Under the pieces are notes generated by a model. That model made no database searches, was not told where the DNA came from, and saw only the letters and a list, made by a program, of their open reading frames with translations. 64,000 bases of DNA from Actinoplanes utahensis (GTDB lineage: Bacteria; Actinomycetota; Actinomycetes; Mycobacteriales; Micromonosporaceae), in assembly GCF_016862455.1 (NCBI RefSeq), contig NZ_BOMZ01000069.1:1-64000 (forward strand), given 5' to 3'. Each line of letters opens with the position of its first letter. The first letter of the stretch is position 1. Positions 33,890 through 42,736 of this stretch are shown piece after piece. A program made the translations under genes and the position numbers.

Positions 33890-35202
33890 CCCAGCCTCGA
33901 CCAGAGGTCCTCCAGAAGCTCACCCCGGTGCTGACCAAGCGCTGGCTCTCGCCGGACGCCTGGCAGATCGGGGTCTACGAGCGGCTCGACGGGTACGCGG
34001 CGCTGCGCAAGGCGCTCGACGTGCACCCGGACGACCTGATCCAGCTGATCAAGGACTCCGGGCTGCGCGGCCGCGGCGGCGCCGGCTTCCCGACCGGCCT
34101 GAAGTGGGGCTTCATCCCGCAGGGCGACGGCAAGCCGCACTACCTGGTGATCAACGCGGACGAGGGCGAGCCGGGCACCTGCAAGGACCTGCCGCTGATG
34201 ACCTACGACCCGCACTCGCTGATCGAGGGCGCGATCATCGCCTCGTACGCGATCCGGGCCAACCGGGCGTTCATCTACATCCGTGGTGAGGCGGTGCACG
34301 CCGCCCGGCGGCTGCGCAACGCCGTCCAGGAGGCGTACGCCAAGGGGTACCTCGGGAAGAACATCCTGAAGTCGGGATTCGACCTGGACCTGGTCGTGCA
34401 CAGCGGCGCGGGCGCGTACATCTGCGGTGAGGAGACCGCGCTGCTGGACTCGCTGGAAGGTTTCCGCGGACAGCCCCGGCTGCGCCCGCCGTTCCCGGCG
34501 ATCGCCGGCCTCTACGCCAGCCCGACCGTGGTCAACAACGTCGGGACCATCGCCAGCGTGCCCTACATCGTGCTGGGCGGCGCCGACTGGTGGAAGAGCA
34601 TGGGCACGGAGAAGTCGGCCGGCCCGATGATCTACTCGCTGTCCGGCCGGGTCGTGAACCCCGGCCAGTACGAGTGCGGCCTCGGCATCACCCTGCGCGA
34701 GCTGATCGAGCTGGCCGGGGGCATGAAGCCGGGCCACAACCTGAAGTTCTGGACGCCGGGCGGCTCGTCGACGCCGATCCTGACCGCCGAGCACATCGAC
34801 ACCCCGATGGACTTCGAAGGGGTGGCGGCGGCCGGATCGATCCTCGGCACCACGGCCATGCAGATCTTCTCGGACCAGGACTGCCCGGTCTACAACACGT
34901 GGCGGTGGCTGGAGTTCTACCACCACGAGTCGTGCGGCAAGTGCACCCCGTGCCGCGAGGGCAACTACTGGATGGTCCGCACCTACCGGCGCATCCTGGC
35001 CGGTCAGGGCACCCACGCCGACCTGGACACCCTGCAGGACACCGCCGACAACATCTTCGGCCGGTCGTTCTGCGGCCTCGGCGACGGCGCGGCCACCCCG
35101 GTCGTGTCGACGCTCAAGTGGTTCCGGGACGACTACCTCGGCTACATCGAGGGCCGCACCGCGCCGCGGCTCTCCGAGAAGTCCCTCGTAGGAGCGCATT
35201 GA
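33886..35202 (+). CDS. nuoF: NADH-quinone oxidoreductase subunit F
   Basis: 438 residues from GTG 33886. NADH/FMN site: GRGGAGFPTGLKW and NADEGEPGTCKD; the N3 [4Fe-4S] cluster is bound by ESCGKCTPCREG and a distal Cys in FCGLGDGA. It accepts electrons from NADH. It is followed by the only sizeable gap inside the nuo operon (58 bases), which holds an inverted repeat. Confidence 0.97.
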   Translation: MTQPRPEVLQKLTPVLTKRWLSPDAWQIGVYERLDGYAALRKALDVHPDDLIQLIKDSGLRGRGGAGFPTGLKWGFIPQGDGKPHYLVINADEGEPGTCKDLPLMTYDPHSLIEGAIIASYAIRANRAFIYIRGEAVHAARRLRNAVQEAYAKGYLGKNILKSGFDLDLVVHSGAGAYICGEETALLDSLEGFRGQPRLRPPFPAIAGLYASPTVVNNVGTIASVPYIVLGGADWWKSMGTEKSAGPMIYSLSGRVVNPGQYECGLGITLRELIELAGGMKPGHNLKFWTPGGSSTPILTAEHIDTPMDFEGVAAAGSILGTTAMQIFSDQDCPVYNTWRWLEFYHHESCGKCTPCREGNYWMVRTYRRILAGQGTHADLDTLQDTADNIFGRSFCGLGDGAATPVVSTLKWFRDDYLGYIEGRTAPRLSEKSLVGAH

Positions 35203-35245
35203 TGCAAATGAGGAGTGCAGCGAAGCAAGCCCCGCAATTTGCATC
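35201..35245. repeat. Inverted repeat (REP-like) between nuoF and nuoG
   Basis: GATGCAAAT (35201-35209) and ATTTGCATC (35237-35245) form a perfect 9-bp dyad around a 27-base centre with short internal complementarities. It starts in the nuoF stop codon and ends 15 bases before the nuoG ATG. It is much more AT-rich than its surroundings. It may be a dispersed palindromic element, an mRNA processing site, or an internal regulatory site. Confidence 0.6.
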
Positions 35246-35260
35246 CAGGGGAGCACTGAC

Positions 35261-37756
35261 ATGACCGACGTTGAGAAGAAGGCCGACACCGTCACGCTGA
35301 CCGTCGACGGGGTCGAGGTCGTCGCTGCGAAGGGCGAGCTGGTCATCCGGGTCGCCGAGCGGATGGGCATCGCCATCCCGCGGTTCTGCGACCACCCGCT
35401 GCTCGCCCCGGCCGGCGCCTGCCGGCAGTGCCTGGTGGAGGTGGAGGGCCAGCGCAAGCCGGTCGCCTCCTGCACCCAGACGGTGGCCGAGGGCATGGTG
35501 GTGAAGACCCAGCTCAGCTCGCCGGTCGCCGCCAAGGCACAGGCCGGCGTGATGGAGCTGCTGCTGATCAACCACCCGCTCGACTGCCCCACCTGCGACA
35601 AGGGCGGCGAATGCCCGTTGCAGAACCAGGCGATGAGCAGTGGCCGCTCGGACTCCCGGTTCAAGGAGCACAAGCGGGAGTACGAGAAGCCGATCCACAT
35701 CTCCAGCCAGGTGCTGCTGGACCGGGAGCGCTGCGTGCTGTGCCAGCGCTGCACCCGGTTCTCCGAGGAGATCGCCGGCGACAAGTTCATCGACCTGATG
35801 GACCGTTCCTCCGGCGAGCAGATCAACGTCTACCGGGACGACTTCTTCGGCGGCACCGGCACCGGCGACGGACAGGCCGGCGAAGGCGAGGGGGACGTCC
35901 CGTTCAACTCGTACTTCTCCGGCAACACCATCCAGATCTGCCCGGTCGGCGCGCTGACCGGCGAGCAGTACCGGTTCCGGGCCCGCCCGTTCGACCTGGT
36001 CTCCTCGCCGAGCGCCTGCGAGCACTGTGCCTCCGGCTGCGCGCAGCGCACCGACCACCGGCGCGGGAAGGTGCTGCGCCGGCTGGCCGGCGACGACCCG
36101 GCGGTCAACGAGGAGTGGAACTGCGACAAGGGCCGCTGGGGCTTCCGGTACGCCACGGCCACCGACCGGATCATGACGCCGCTCGTCCGGGACGCGAAGA
36201 CCGGCGAACTGCGTGAGGCGGCGTGGAGCGAGGCGCTGGTGGTCGCGGCGGAGGGACTCAAAGCGGCGCGGGAACGCGGCGTCGGGGTGCTTCCGGGTGG
36301 CCGGCTGACGGTCGAGGACGCGTACGCCTACGCGAAGTTCGCCCGGATCGTCCTCGGCACCAACGACATCGACTTCCGGGCCCGGCCGATCCGGGGGACC
36401 GGGTCGGCGCTCGCCAGCACCGAGGAGGCCGACTTCCTGGCCGCCGCGGTCGCCGGGGTCACCGAGGCGACGTACGAGCAGGTCGAGAACGCGCCGTCGG
36501 TGGTGCTCGCGGGTATCGAGCCGGAGGAGGAGTCACCGATCCTCTTCCTGCGCCTACGTAAGGGCCACGTCAAGAAGAAGCTCACGGTGACGGCGGTCTC
36601 GCCGTACCTCAGCAGGGGTCTGGAGAAGATCGGCGCCGCGCTCGTCACCGCCCTGCCGGGGGATGAGGCGCACGTCCTCAACACCGATCCCGCTGTCGCG
36701 GGGGCGCTCGGCGCACCCGGCGCCCTGCTGATCGTGGGGGAGCGGCTGGCCACCGTGCCGGGCGCGCTCACCGCGGCCGCCGAGCTGGCCGCCCGCACCG
36801 GCGCCACCCTCGCCTGGGTGCCCCGCCGGGCCGGTGACCGGGGTGCGGTCGACGCCGGCTGCCTGCCGAACCTGCTGCCCGGCGGCCGCCCGGTCACCGA
36901 CACGGCGGCCCGTGCCGAACTCTCGCTGGCCTGGAAGACCGAGCCGGGCGTGCTGCCCGCAACGCCCGGCCGGGACACCGACCGGATCGTGGCCGCGGCC
37001 GCGGACGGCACCCTGGGCGCCCTGCTGGTCGGCGGGGTGGACCCGGCCGACCTGGCCGACCCGCGGCTGGCCGAGGAAGCGCTCGACGCCGTGCCGTTCC
37101 TGGTCAGCCTGGAGATGCGGCAGAGTGCGGTGACCCGGCGCGCCGACGTGGTGCTGCCGATCGCCCCGGCCGTGGAGAAGGCCGGCACCTACATGAACTG
37201 GGAGGGCCGGCTGCGGTCGTTCGGCGCGGTGCTGAAGAGCACCGCGATGACCGACGGGCGGGTCCTCGAAGCGATCGCCGCGCTTCTCGACGTCACCCTG
37301 AACACCGGTGACGTGACGGCGATCCGGCGCGAACTGGGCGGGCTGCCCGGCAGCGCGGTTCCGCGGTCCCGGCCGTCCGCCGAGGTGGTCCGGCCCGCCG
37401 AGCCCGCCGCGGGTGAGGCGTTGCTGGCCACCTGGCACCAGCTGATCGACCTGGGCTCGCTGCTCGACGGTGACCAAGTGCTGGCCGGCACGGCCCGGCC
37501 GCCGGTCGCCCGGATCGGCAAGGACCTCGCCGAGTCGCTCGGCGTCGTCGACGGTGACCTGGTCACGGTCAGCACGGTCCGTGGCTCGGTCACGCTGCCG
37601 GCCGCGATCACCGACCTGCCGCCGAAGGTGGTGTGGCTGCCGACCAACTCGCCCGGCTCGACGGTGCGGCGCAGTCTCGGCGTCACCGCCGGCGCGGTCG
37701 TCAAGCTGACGGCCGGCGTGCCCGGCCCGATCCTCGCCGAAGGAGCGGCCCGATGA
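35261..37756 (+). CDS. nuoG: NADH-quinone oxidoreductase subunit G
   Basis: 831 residues. N-terminal Fe-S domain: [2Fe-2S] ligands Cys43, Cys54, Cys57, Cys71; the His105-Cys109-Cys112-Cys118 cluster; Cys158-Cys161-Cys164-Cys227; and CEHCASGC (Cys253, 256, 260) with Cys288, i.e. the N7-type site is present. A molybdopterin-oxidoreductase-like domain follows and ends with the short tail LTAGVPGPILAEGAAR. There is a Gly/Asp-rich insert at ~197-215. ATG 35261 is preceded by GGGGAG. The stop overlaps nuoH. Confidence 0.96.
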   Translation: MTDVEKKADTVTLTVDGVEVVAAKGELVIRVAERMGIAIPRFCDHPLLAPAGACRQCLVEVEGQRKPVASCTQTVAEGMVVKTQLSSPVAAKAQAGVMELLLINHPLDCPTCDKGGECPLQNQAMSSGRSDSRFKEHKREYEKPIHISSQVLLDRERCVLCQRCTRFSEEIAGDKFIDLMDRSSGEQINVYRDDFFGGTGTGDGQAGEGEGDVPFNSYFSGNTIQICPVGALTGEQYRFRARPFDLVSSPSACEHCASGCAQRTDHRRGKVLRRLAGDDPAVNEEWNCDKGRWGFRYATATDRIMTPLVRDAKTGELREAAWSEALVVAAEGLKAARERGVGVLPGGRLTVEDAYAYAKFARIVLGTNDIDFRARPIRGTGSALASTEEADFLAAAVAGVTEATYEQVENAPSVVLAGIEPEEESPILFLRLRKGHVKKKLTVTAVSPYLSRGLEKIGAALVTALPGDEAHVLNTDPAVAGALGAPGALLIVGERLATVPGALTAAAELAARTGATLAWVPRRAGDRGAVDAGCLPNLLPGGRPVTDTAARAELSLAWKTEPGVLPATPGRDTDRIVAAAADGTLGALLVGGVDPADLADPRLAEEALDAVPFLVSLEMRQSAVTRRADVVLPIAPAVEKAGTYMNWEGRLRSFGAVLKSTAMTDGRVLEAIAALLDVTLNTGDVTAIRRELGGLPGSAVPRSRPSAEVVRPAEPAAGEALLATWHQLIDLGSLLDGDQVLAGTARPPVARIGKDLAESLGVVDGDLVTVSTVRGSVTLPAAITDLPPKVVWLPTNSPGSTVRRSLGVTAGAVVKLTAGVPGPILAEGAAR

Positions 37757-39129
37757 CCGATCTGGTGCTGGCGGCGACCGCCGTCGACCCGACCCTCGAG
37801 ACGTTCGAGAACGACGTCTGGTGGATCGTCCTGATCAAGCTGGTCGGCGTCTTCGCGCTGCTCCTGCTGCTGACCCTGTTCACGATCAACTACGAGCGCA
37901 AGGTCGTGGCCCGGATGGCGGTCCGGCCGGGCCCCAACCAGGTCGGACCCAAGGGCTGGCTGCAGAGCCTCACCGACGGCCTGAAACTGCCGTTCAAAGA
38001 GGAGATCATCCCGAAGACCGCCGACAAGGTCGTCTACTTCATCGCCCCGGTGATCTCCGCGACGGTGGCATTCACCGCCTTCTCGGTGATTCCGTTCGGC
38101 GGCGTGGTGAACATGTTCGGTCAGCAGACCGCCTTGCAGCTCACCGACGTGCCGGTCTCGGTGCTCGTGCTGCTCGCCTGCTCGTCGATGGCGGTCTACG
38201 GGGTGGTGCTGGCCGGTTGGGCCTCCGGATCCACCTATCCGCTGCTGGGTGGTCTGCGGTCGAGCGCGCAGATGATCTCGTACGAGGTCGCGATGGGTCT
38301 GTCCATCGTGGCGGTCTTCATGACCGCCGGCTCGATGAGCACCTCGCAGATCGTCGCGGCGCAGGCGTCCGGCAACCCGGTCGAGCTCCTCGGCTGGGAG
38401 GTGACCGCGCCCGGCTGGTACGCCGTGCAACTCCTGCCCAGCTTCGTCATCTATCTGATCGCGGCGGTCGGTGAGACCAACCGGGCCCCGTTCGACCTGC
38501 CCGAGGCGGAGTCCGAGCTGGTCGGCGGCTTCCACACGGAGTACTCGTCGTTCAAGTTCGCGCTCTTCTTCCTCGCCGAGTACATCAACATGATCACCGT
38601 CTCGGCGTTCGCGACCACGCTGTTCCTGGGCGGCTGGCGGGCCCCGGCCCCGATCACCACGTTCTGGGAGGGCGCCAACTCCGGCTACTGGCCGCTGCTC
38701 TGGTTCTTCGGCAAGGTGCTGATCCTGCTCTTCGGCTTCATCTGGCTGCGGGCCACGCTGCCCCGGATGCGCTACGACCAGTTCATGCGGTTCGGCTGGA
38801 AGGTCCTGATCCCGGTCAACCTGGTCTGGATCCTCTTCCTGGCGTTCTTCAAGGTCACCCGCAGCGGCCAGATCTCCGACACCACCAGGTGGGTCATCAC
38901 CGGAGTGATCGCGGTGCTGATCCTGGCCGTCGCCTGGGGCTGGCCGTCCACGAAGAAACCGAAGCAGCTGTCGATCGAGGAGGAGTTGCACCGGCGACCG
39001 CCGGGCAGCTTCCCGGTGCCCCCGATGGATCTCCAGGTCCCGCCGAGTCCCCGAGCCCGCCGAGCCGTTGCCGAACGCGAGCCGGCACCCGCCACCGCCG
39101 GCGGCGAGCCAGACACGAAGGAGGTGTGA
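37753..39129 (+). CDS. nuoH: NADH-quinone oxidoreductase subunit H
   Basis: 458 residues from ATG 37753 (ATGA overlap with nuoG). Eight transmembrane helices and the quinone-tunnel signatures RMAVRPGPNQVGPKGWLQ and GETNRAPFDLPEAESELVGG are present. The last ~50 residues form a Pro-rich cytoplasmic extension (SFPVPPMDLQVPPSP), as in other actinobacterial NuoH. GGAGG before nuoI is inside the 3' end. Confidence 0.97.
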   Translation: MTDLVLAATAVDPTLETFENDVWWIVLIKLVGVFALLLLLTLFTINYERKVVARMAVRPGPNQVGPKGWLQSLTDGLKLPFKEEIIPKTADKVVYFIAPVISATVAFTAFSVIPFGGVVNMFGQQTALQLTDVPVSVLVLLACSSMAVYGVVLAGWASGSTYPLLGGLRSSAQMISYEVAMGLSIVAVFMTAGSMSTSQIVAAQASGNPVELLGWEVTAPGWYAVQLLPSFVIYLIAAVGETNRAPFDLPEAESELVGGFHTEYSSFKFALFFLAEYINMITVSAFATTLFLGGWRAPAPITTFWEGANSGYWPLLWFFGKVLILLFGFIWLRATLPRMRYDQFMRFGWKVLIPVNLVWILFLAFFKVTRSGQISDTTRWVITGVIAVLILAVAWGWPSTKKPKQLSIEEELHRRPPGSFPVPPMDLQVPPSPRARRAVAEREPAPATAGGEPDTKEV

Positions 39130-39130
39130 C

Positions 39131-39763
39131 GTGGGTACGTTCACCGGCTCCTTCAAAGGTTTCGGCGTGACCTTCGCGCACATGTTCCGCAAGGTGATCA
39201 CCACCGACTACCCGTTCTCGCCGCCGAAGCCGGCGCCGCGCTATCACGGCCGGCACATCCTCAACCGGCACCCGGACGGCCTGGAGAAGTGCATCGGCTG
39301 CGAGCTGTGCGCCTGGGCCTGCCCGGCTGACGCGATCTACGTCGAGGGTGGTGACAACACCGACGAGCAGCGGTTCTCGCCGGGCGAGCGGTACGCGAAG
39401 ATCTACCAGATCAACTACGCCCGGTGCATCTTCTGCGGGCTCTGCATCGAGGCCTGCCCGACCCGCTCGCTGACCATGAGCAACGAGTACGAGCTGGCCC
39501 GCGACAGCCGCCAGGACCTGATCTTCACGAAGGAGCAGCTCCTGGCTCCGCTGCTGTCCGGTATGGAACAGCCGCCGCATCCGATGCGCCTCGGCGAGAC
39601 CGACAAGGACTACTACGTCGGCGCCTTGGAGAACCCGGGCACCTCGGCGGGCGCGGAGCGGGCCCCGTGGGCCGATGCGGGCACCCACGATCCCTCCGAT
39701 CCGGCCGCCCACGCGGCCCGGCCGGAGACCGCGGGCACGGTCCGCCGGGAGGGTGCGGCATGA
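39131..39763 (+). CDS. nuoI: NADH-quinone oxidoreductase subunit I
   Basis: 210 residues from GTG 39131, one base after the nuoH stop and behind AAGGAGG. Two [4Fe-4S] ligand sets (N6a, N6b): CIGCELCAWACP and CIFCGLCIEACP. The C-terminal ~45 residues after the conserved core form an Ala/Pro-rich tail. Peripheral-arm electron carrier. Confidence 0.97.
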   Translation: MGTFTGSFKGFGVTFAHMFRKVITTDYPFSPPKPAPRYHGRHILNRHPDGLEKCIGCELCAWACPADAIYVEGGDNTDEQRFSPGERYAKIYQINYARCIFCGLCIEACPTRSLTMSNEYELARDSRQDLIFTKEQLLAPLLSGMEQPPHPMRLGETDKDYYVGALENPGTSAGAERAPWADAGTHDPSDPAAHAARPETAGTVRREGAA

Positions 39764-40503
39764 CTGCGGTGTCGACCGGCGAACAGGTCGCCTTCTGGAT
39801 CCTCGGTTCCCTCGCGGTGATCGGGGCGCTCGGCATGGTGCTGGCCCGCAACGCGGTGCACTCCGCGCTCTGGCTGGTCCTCACCATGCTGAACCTGGGC
39901 TTCTTCTACGTGATCAACTCGGCGCCGTTCCTCGGCTTCGTGCAGATCATCGTCTACACCGGCGCGATCATGATGCTGTTCCTGTTCGTGCTGATGCTGG
40001 TCGGCCGGGACGCGTCGGACTCGCTGATCGAGACCCTGCGCGGCCAGCGGATCGCCGCGATCGTGCTGGGTATCGGCTTCGCCGCGCTGATCGGCGCCGG
40101 CCTGGGCCGCTCGCTCGGCGCCGGCGACGCGGTCGGCCTGGCGCAGGCCAACGCGAACGGCAACGTCGAGGGCCTGGCCACGCTGCTCTTCACCCGGTAC
40201 GTCTTCGCCTTCGAGGTGACGTCGGCGCTGCTGATCACCGCCGCGGTCGGCGCGATGATCCTGGCGCACGTCGAGAAGGCCAAGGAGGACACGCGGGACC
40301 AGCTGACCCGGATGAAGGAGCGCTTCCGGCCGGGCAACTACCCCGGTCCGAAGCCCGGACCCGGCATCTACGCGAACACCATGTCGGTGGCCGCCCCGGC
40401 CCGGCTGCCGGACGGCAACGGCGCCGAGCGGAGCATCTCGCCGATCCTGCCGGTTCGTGAGCTGACGCCGAACGAGGTCGCGCCGAAGGGAACCGAGAAG
40501 TGA
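39760..40503 (+). CDS. nuoJ: NADH-quinone oxidoreductase subunit J
   Basis: 247 residues from ATG 39760 (ATGA overlap). Five transmembrane helices with the conserved FVQIIVYTGAIMMLFLFV helix. A cytoplasmic tail of ~70 residues (FRPGNYPGPKPGPG) follows the last helix. Proton-channel connecting subunit. Confidence 0.96.
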   Translation: MTAVSTGEQVAFWILGSLAVIGALGMVLARNAVHSALWLVLTMLNLGFFYVINSAPFLGFVQIIVYTGAIMMLFLFVLMLVGRDASDSLIETLRGQRIAAIVLGIGFAALIGAGLGRSLGAGDAVGLAQANANGNVEGLATLLFTRYVFAFEVTSALLITAAVGAMILAHVEKAKEDTRDQLTRMKERFRPGNYPGPKPGPGIYANTMSVAAPARLPDGNGAERSISPILPVRELTPNEVAPKGTEK

Positions 40504-40799
40504 CCCCCGACTACTACCTCGTATTGGCCGCCATCCTGTTCACGATCGGCGCCTCCGGGGTGCTGATCAGGCGGAACGCGATCGTCCTGTTCATGTGCAT
40601 CGAGCTGATGCTGAACGCGGCGAACCTGGCGCTGGTCACCTTCAGCCGGATCAACGGCGGCCTGGACGGCCAGATCATCTCGTTCTTCGTGATGGTCGTC
40701 GCGGCGGCCGAGGTCGTGGTGGGCCTCGCCATCATCATGTCGATCTTCCGTACGAGGCGCTCGGCGAGCGTCGACGACGCCAACCTCCTGAAGTACTGA
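40500..40799 (+). CDS. nuoK: NADH-quinone oxidoreductase subunit K
   Basis: 99 residues, three transmembrane helices, with the two buried glutamates in FMCIELMLNAANL and AAAEVVVGLAII. GTG 40500 overlaps the nuoJ stop (GTGA). Antiporter-like MrpC-type subunit of the membrane arm. Confidence 0.97.
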   Translation: MTPDYYLVLAAILFTIGASGVLIRRNAIVLFMCIELMLNAANLALVTFSRINGGLDGQIISFFVMVVAAAEVVVGLAIIMSIFRTRRSASVDDANLLKY

Positions 40800-40810
40800 A
40801 GGGGCCTGAC

Positions 40811-42736
40811 GTGGAAAACACCTTCGCCCCGGCGACGGGAGTGCTGAGCAACATCTGGTTGCTCGTGGCGATCCCGCTGGCCAGCGCGGCGATCCTGCTG
40901 CTGCTCGGCAAACGGGCCGACAAATGGGGCCACTGGCTCGGCGTCGCGTCGGTGGCCGCCTCGTTCGTCCTCGGGCTGATCTTCTTCTTCTCCCTGGCCG
41001 GGCTGGACGCCTCCCGGAGGTCGGCTGAGCTCAGCCTCTGGGACTTCATCGCGGTCGGCGATCTGACCGTCGACTTCGGCCTGCTCTTCGACCCGCTGGC
41101 CGGCGTCTTCGTGCTGCTGATCACCGGCGTCGGATCGCTGATCCACCTGTACGCGGTCGGGTACATGGAACACGACCCCGGCCGCCGGCGGTTCTTCGCC
41201 TACTTCAACCTGTTCGTCTCGGCGATGCTGCTGCTGGTCCTGGGCAACAACTACGTGATGCTGTACTTCGGCTGGGAGGGCGTCGGTCTGGCGTCGTACC
41301 TGCTGATCTCGTTCTGGTACACCAAGCCGTCGGCGGCGACCGCCGGCAAGAAGGCGTTCCTGATGAACCGGGTCGGCGACGCCGGCCTGGCGATCGGCAT
41401 CTTCCTGATGTTCACCGAGCTGGGCAGCACCCAGTACGACGACGTCTTCAACGGCGTCGACTCGCTGGCCGCCGGAACCATCCTGATCATGGGGATCCTG
41501 CTGCTGCTCGGCGCGTGCGGCAAGTCCGGCCAGTTCCCGCTGCAGGCCTGGCTCCCGGACGCGATGGAGGGCCCGACCCCGGTCTCCGCGCTCATCCACG
41601 CGGCGACCATGGTCACCGCCGGCGTCTACCTGATCGCCCGGTCCAACCCGATCTTCTCGGCGAACACCACGCTGCAGTTGGTCGTGGTGAGCATCGGTGC
41701 GCTGACCCTGCTGATGGGCTGTCTCATCGGTGCGGCCAAGGACGACATCAAGCGGGTCCTGGCCTGGTCGACGGTCTCCCAGATCGGCTACATGTTCCTC
41801 GGCGTCGGACTCGGCGGCGGCGCGTACGCGCTGGCCATCATCCACCTGCTCGCGCACGGCTTCTTCAAGGCGAACATGTTCCTCGGGGCCGGCTCGGTCA
41901 TGCACGGGATGCACGACCAGGTCGACATCCGGCGGTTCGGCGGCCTGTGGAAGCACATGAGGATCACCTATTTCACCTTCGCGACCGGCTGGCTGGCGAT
42001 CATCGGCATCCCGCCGCTGTCCGGCTTCTTCTCCAAGGAGCCGATCATCGCGGCGGCCTTCGAGCGGGAGGTCGTCTGGGAGGCCTGGGTCTTCGGGATG
42101 GCGGCGCTGATCGGCGCCGGCCTGACCGCGTTCTACATGACCCGGCTCTTCGTGCTCACCTTCCACGGCCCGGCCCGCTGGACCGAGGACAACCAGCACC
42201 CGCACGAATCACCGGCGATCATGACGATCCCGCTGATCCTGCTGGCGGTCGGCTCGGTCGGCGCCGGTTACCTGATGAGCACCAGCGTGCCGGACTGGCT
42301 GAACCCGGTCTTCGGACAGGAGTCCGGCGAGGCCGCGCACGGCGTGCTGTCGCACCTCGTGATCACCATTCTGTCGCTGCTGGTCACGGTGCTCGGCGCG
42401 GGTCTCGCCTGGGCCCTCTTCCGCCGGGGTACGGCTCTCGAGCCGCAGCCGGCCGGAGTGCTGGTGACGGCCGCCCGGCGCAACCTCTACACCGACGCGT
42501 TCAACGAGGCGGTGTTCGAGCGGCCCGGCATCTACCTCACCCGGGCTCTCGTCTTCCTCGACAACAAGGGGATCGACGGCGTGGTCAACGGAATCGCGGC
42601 CGCGATCGGCGGTGGGTCCGGCCGGCTGCGGCGCCTGCAGACCGGTTTCGTCCGGTCGTACGCCCTGTCGATGCTCACCGGCGCCATGCTCGTGGTCGGC
42701 GCCTTCCTCGCGATCCAGCTGGGGTGGTTGGCGTGA
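40811..42736 (+). CDS. nuoL: NADH-quinone oxidoreductase subunit L
   Basis: 641 residues from GTG 40811. Antiporter-like subunit: GWEGVGLASYLLISFW, the KSGQFPLQAWLPDAMEGPTP lysine helix and the C-terminal long lateral helix are present. Start chosen by position 11 bases after the nuoK stop and by homology (short N-terminus before LSNIWLLVAIPL). Proton pumping. Confidence 0.96.
   Translation: MENTFAPATGVLSNIWLLVAIPLASAAILLLLGKRADKWGHWLGVASVAASFVLGLIFFFSLAGLDASRRSAELSLWDFIAVGDLTVDFGLLFDPLAGVFVLLITGVGSLIHLYAVGYMEHDPGRRRFFAYFNLFVSAMLLLVLGNNYVMLYFGWEGVGLASYLLISFWYTKPSAATAGKKAFLMNRVGDAGLAIGIFLMFTELGSTQYDDVFNGVDSLAAGTILIMGILLLLGACGKSGQFPLQAWLPDAMEGPTPVSALIHAATMVTAGVYLIARSNPIFSANTTLQLVVVSIGALTLLMGCLIGAAKDDIKRVLAWSTVSQIGYMFLGVGLGGGAYALAIIHLLAHGFFKANMFLGAGSVMHGMHDQVDIRRFGGLWKHMRITYFTFATGWLAIIGIPPLSGFFSKEPIIAAAFEREVVWEAWVFGMAALIGAGLTAFYMTRLFVLTFHGPARWTEDNQHPHESPAIMTIPLILLAVGSVGAGYLMSTSVPDWLNPVFGQESGEAAHGVLSHLVITILSLLVTVLGAGLAWALFRRGTALEPQPAGVLVTAARRNLYTDAFNEAVFERPGIYLTRALVFLDNKGIDGVVNGIAAAIGGGSGRLRRLQTGFVRSYALSMLTGAMLVVGAFLAIQLGWLA

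Noticed and set aside
33115..35826. A 903-codon minus-strand open frame antisense to nuoE-nuoG
   Set aside because: Arises from the high GC content; the plus strand carries well-conserved nuo genes, and the antisense protein resembles no family.
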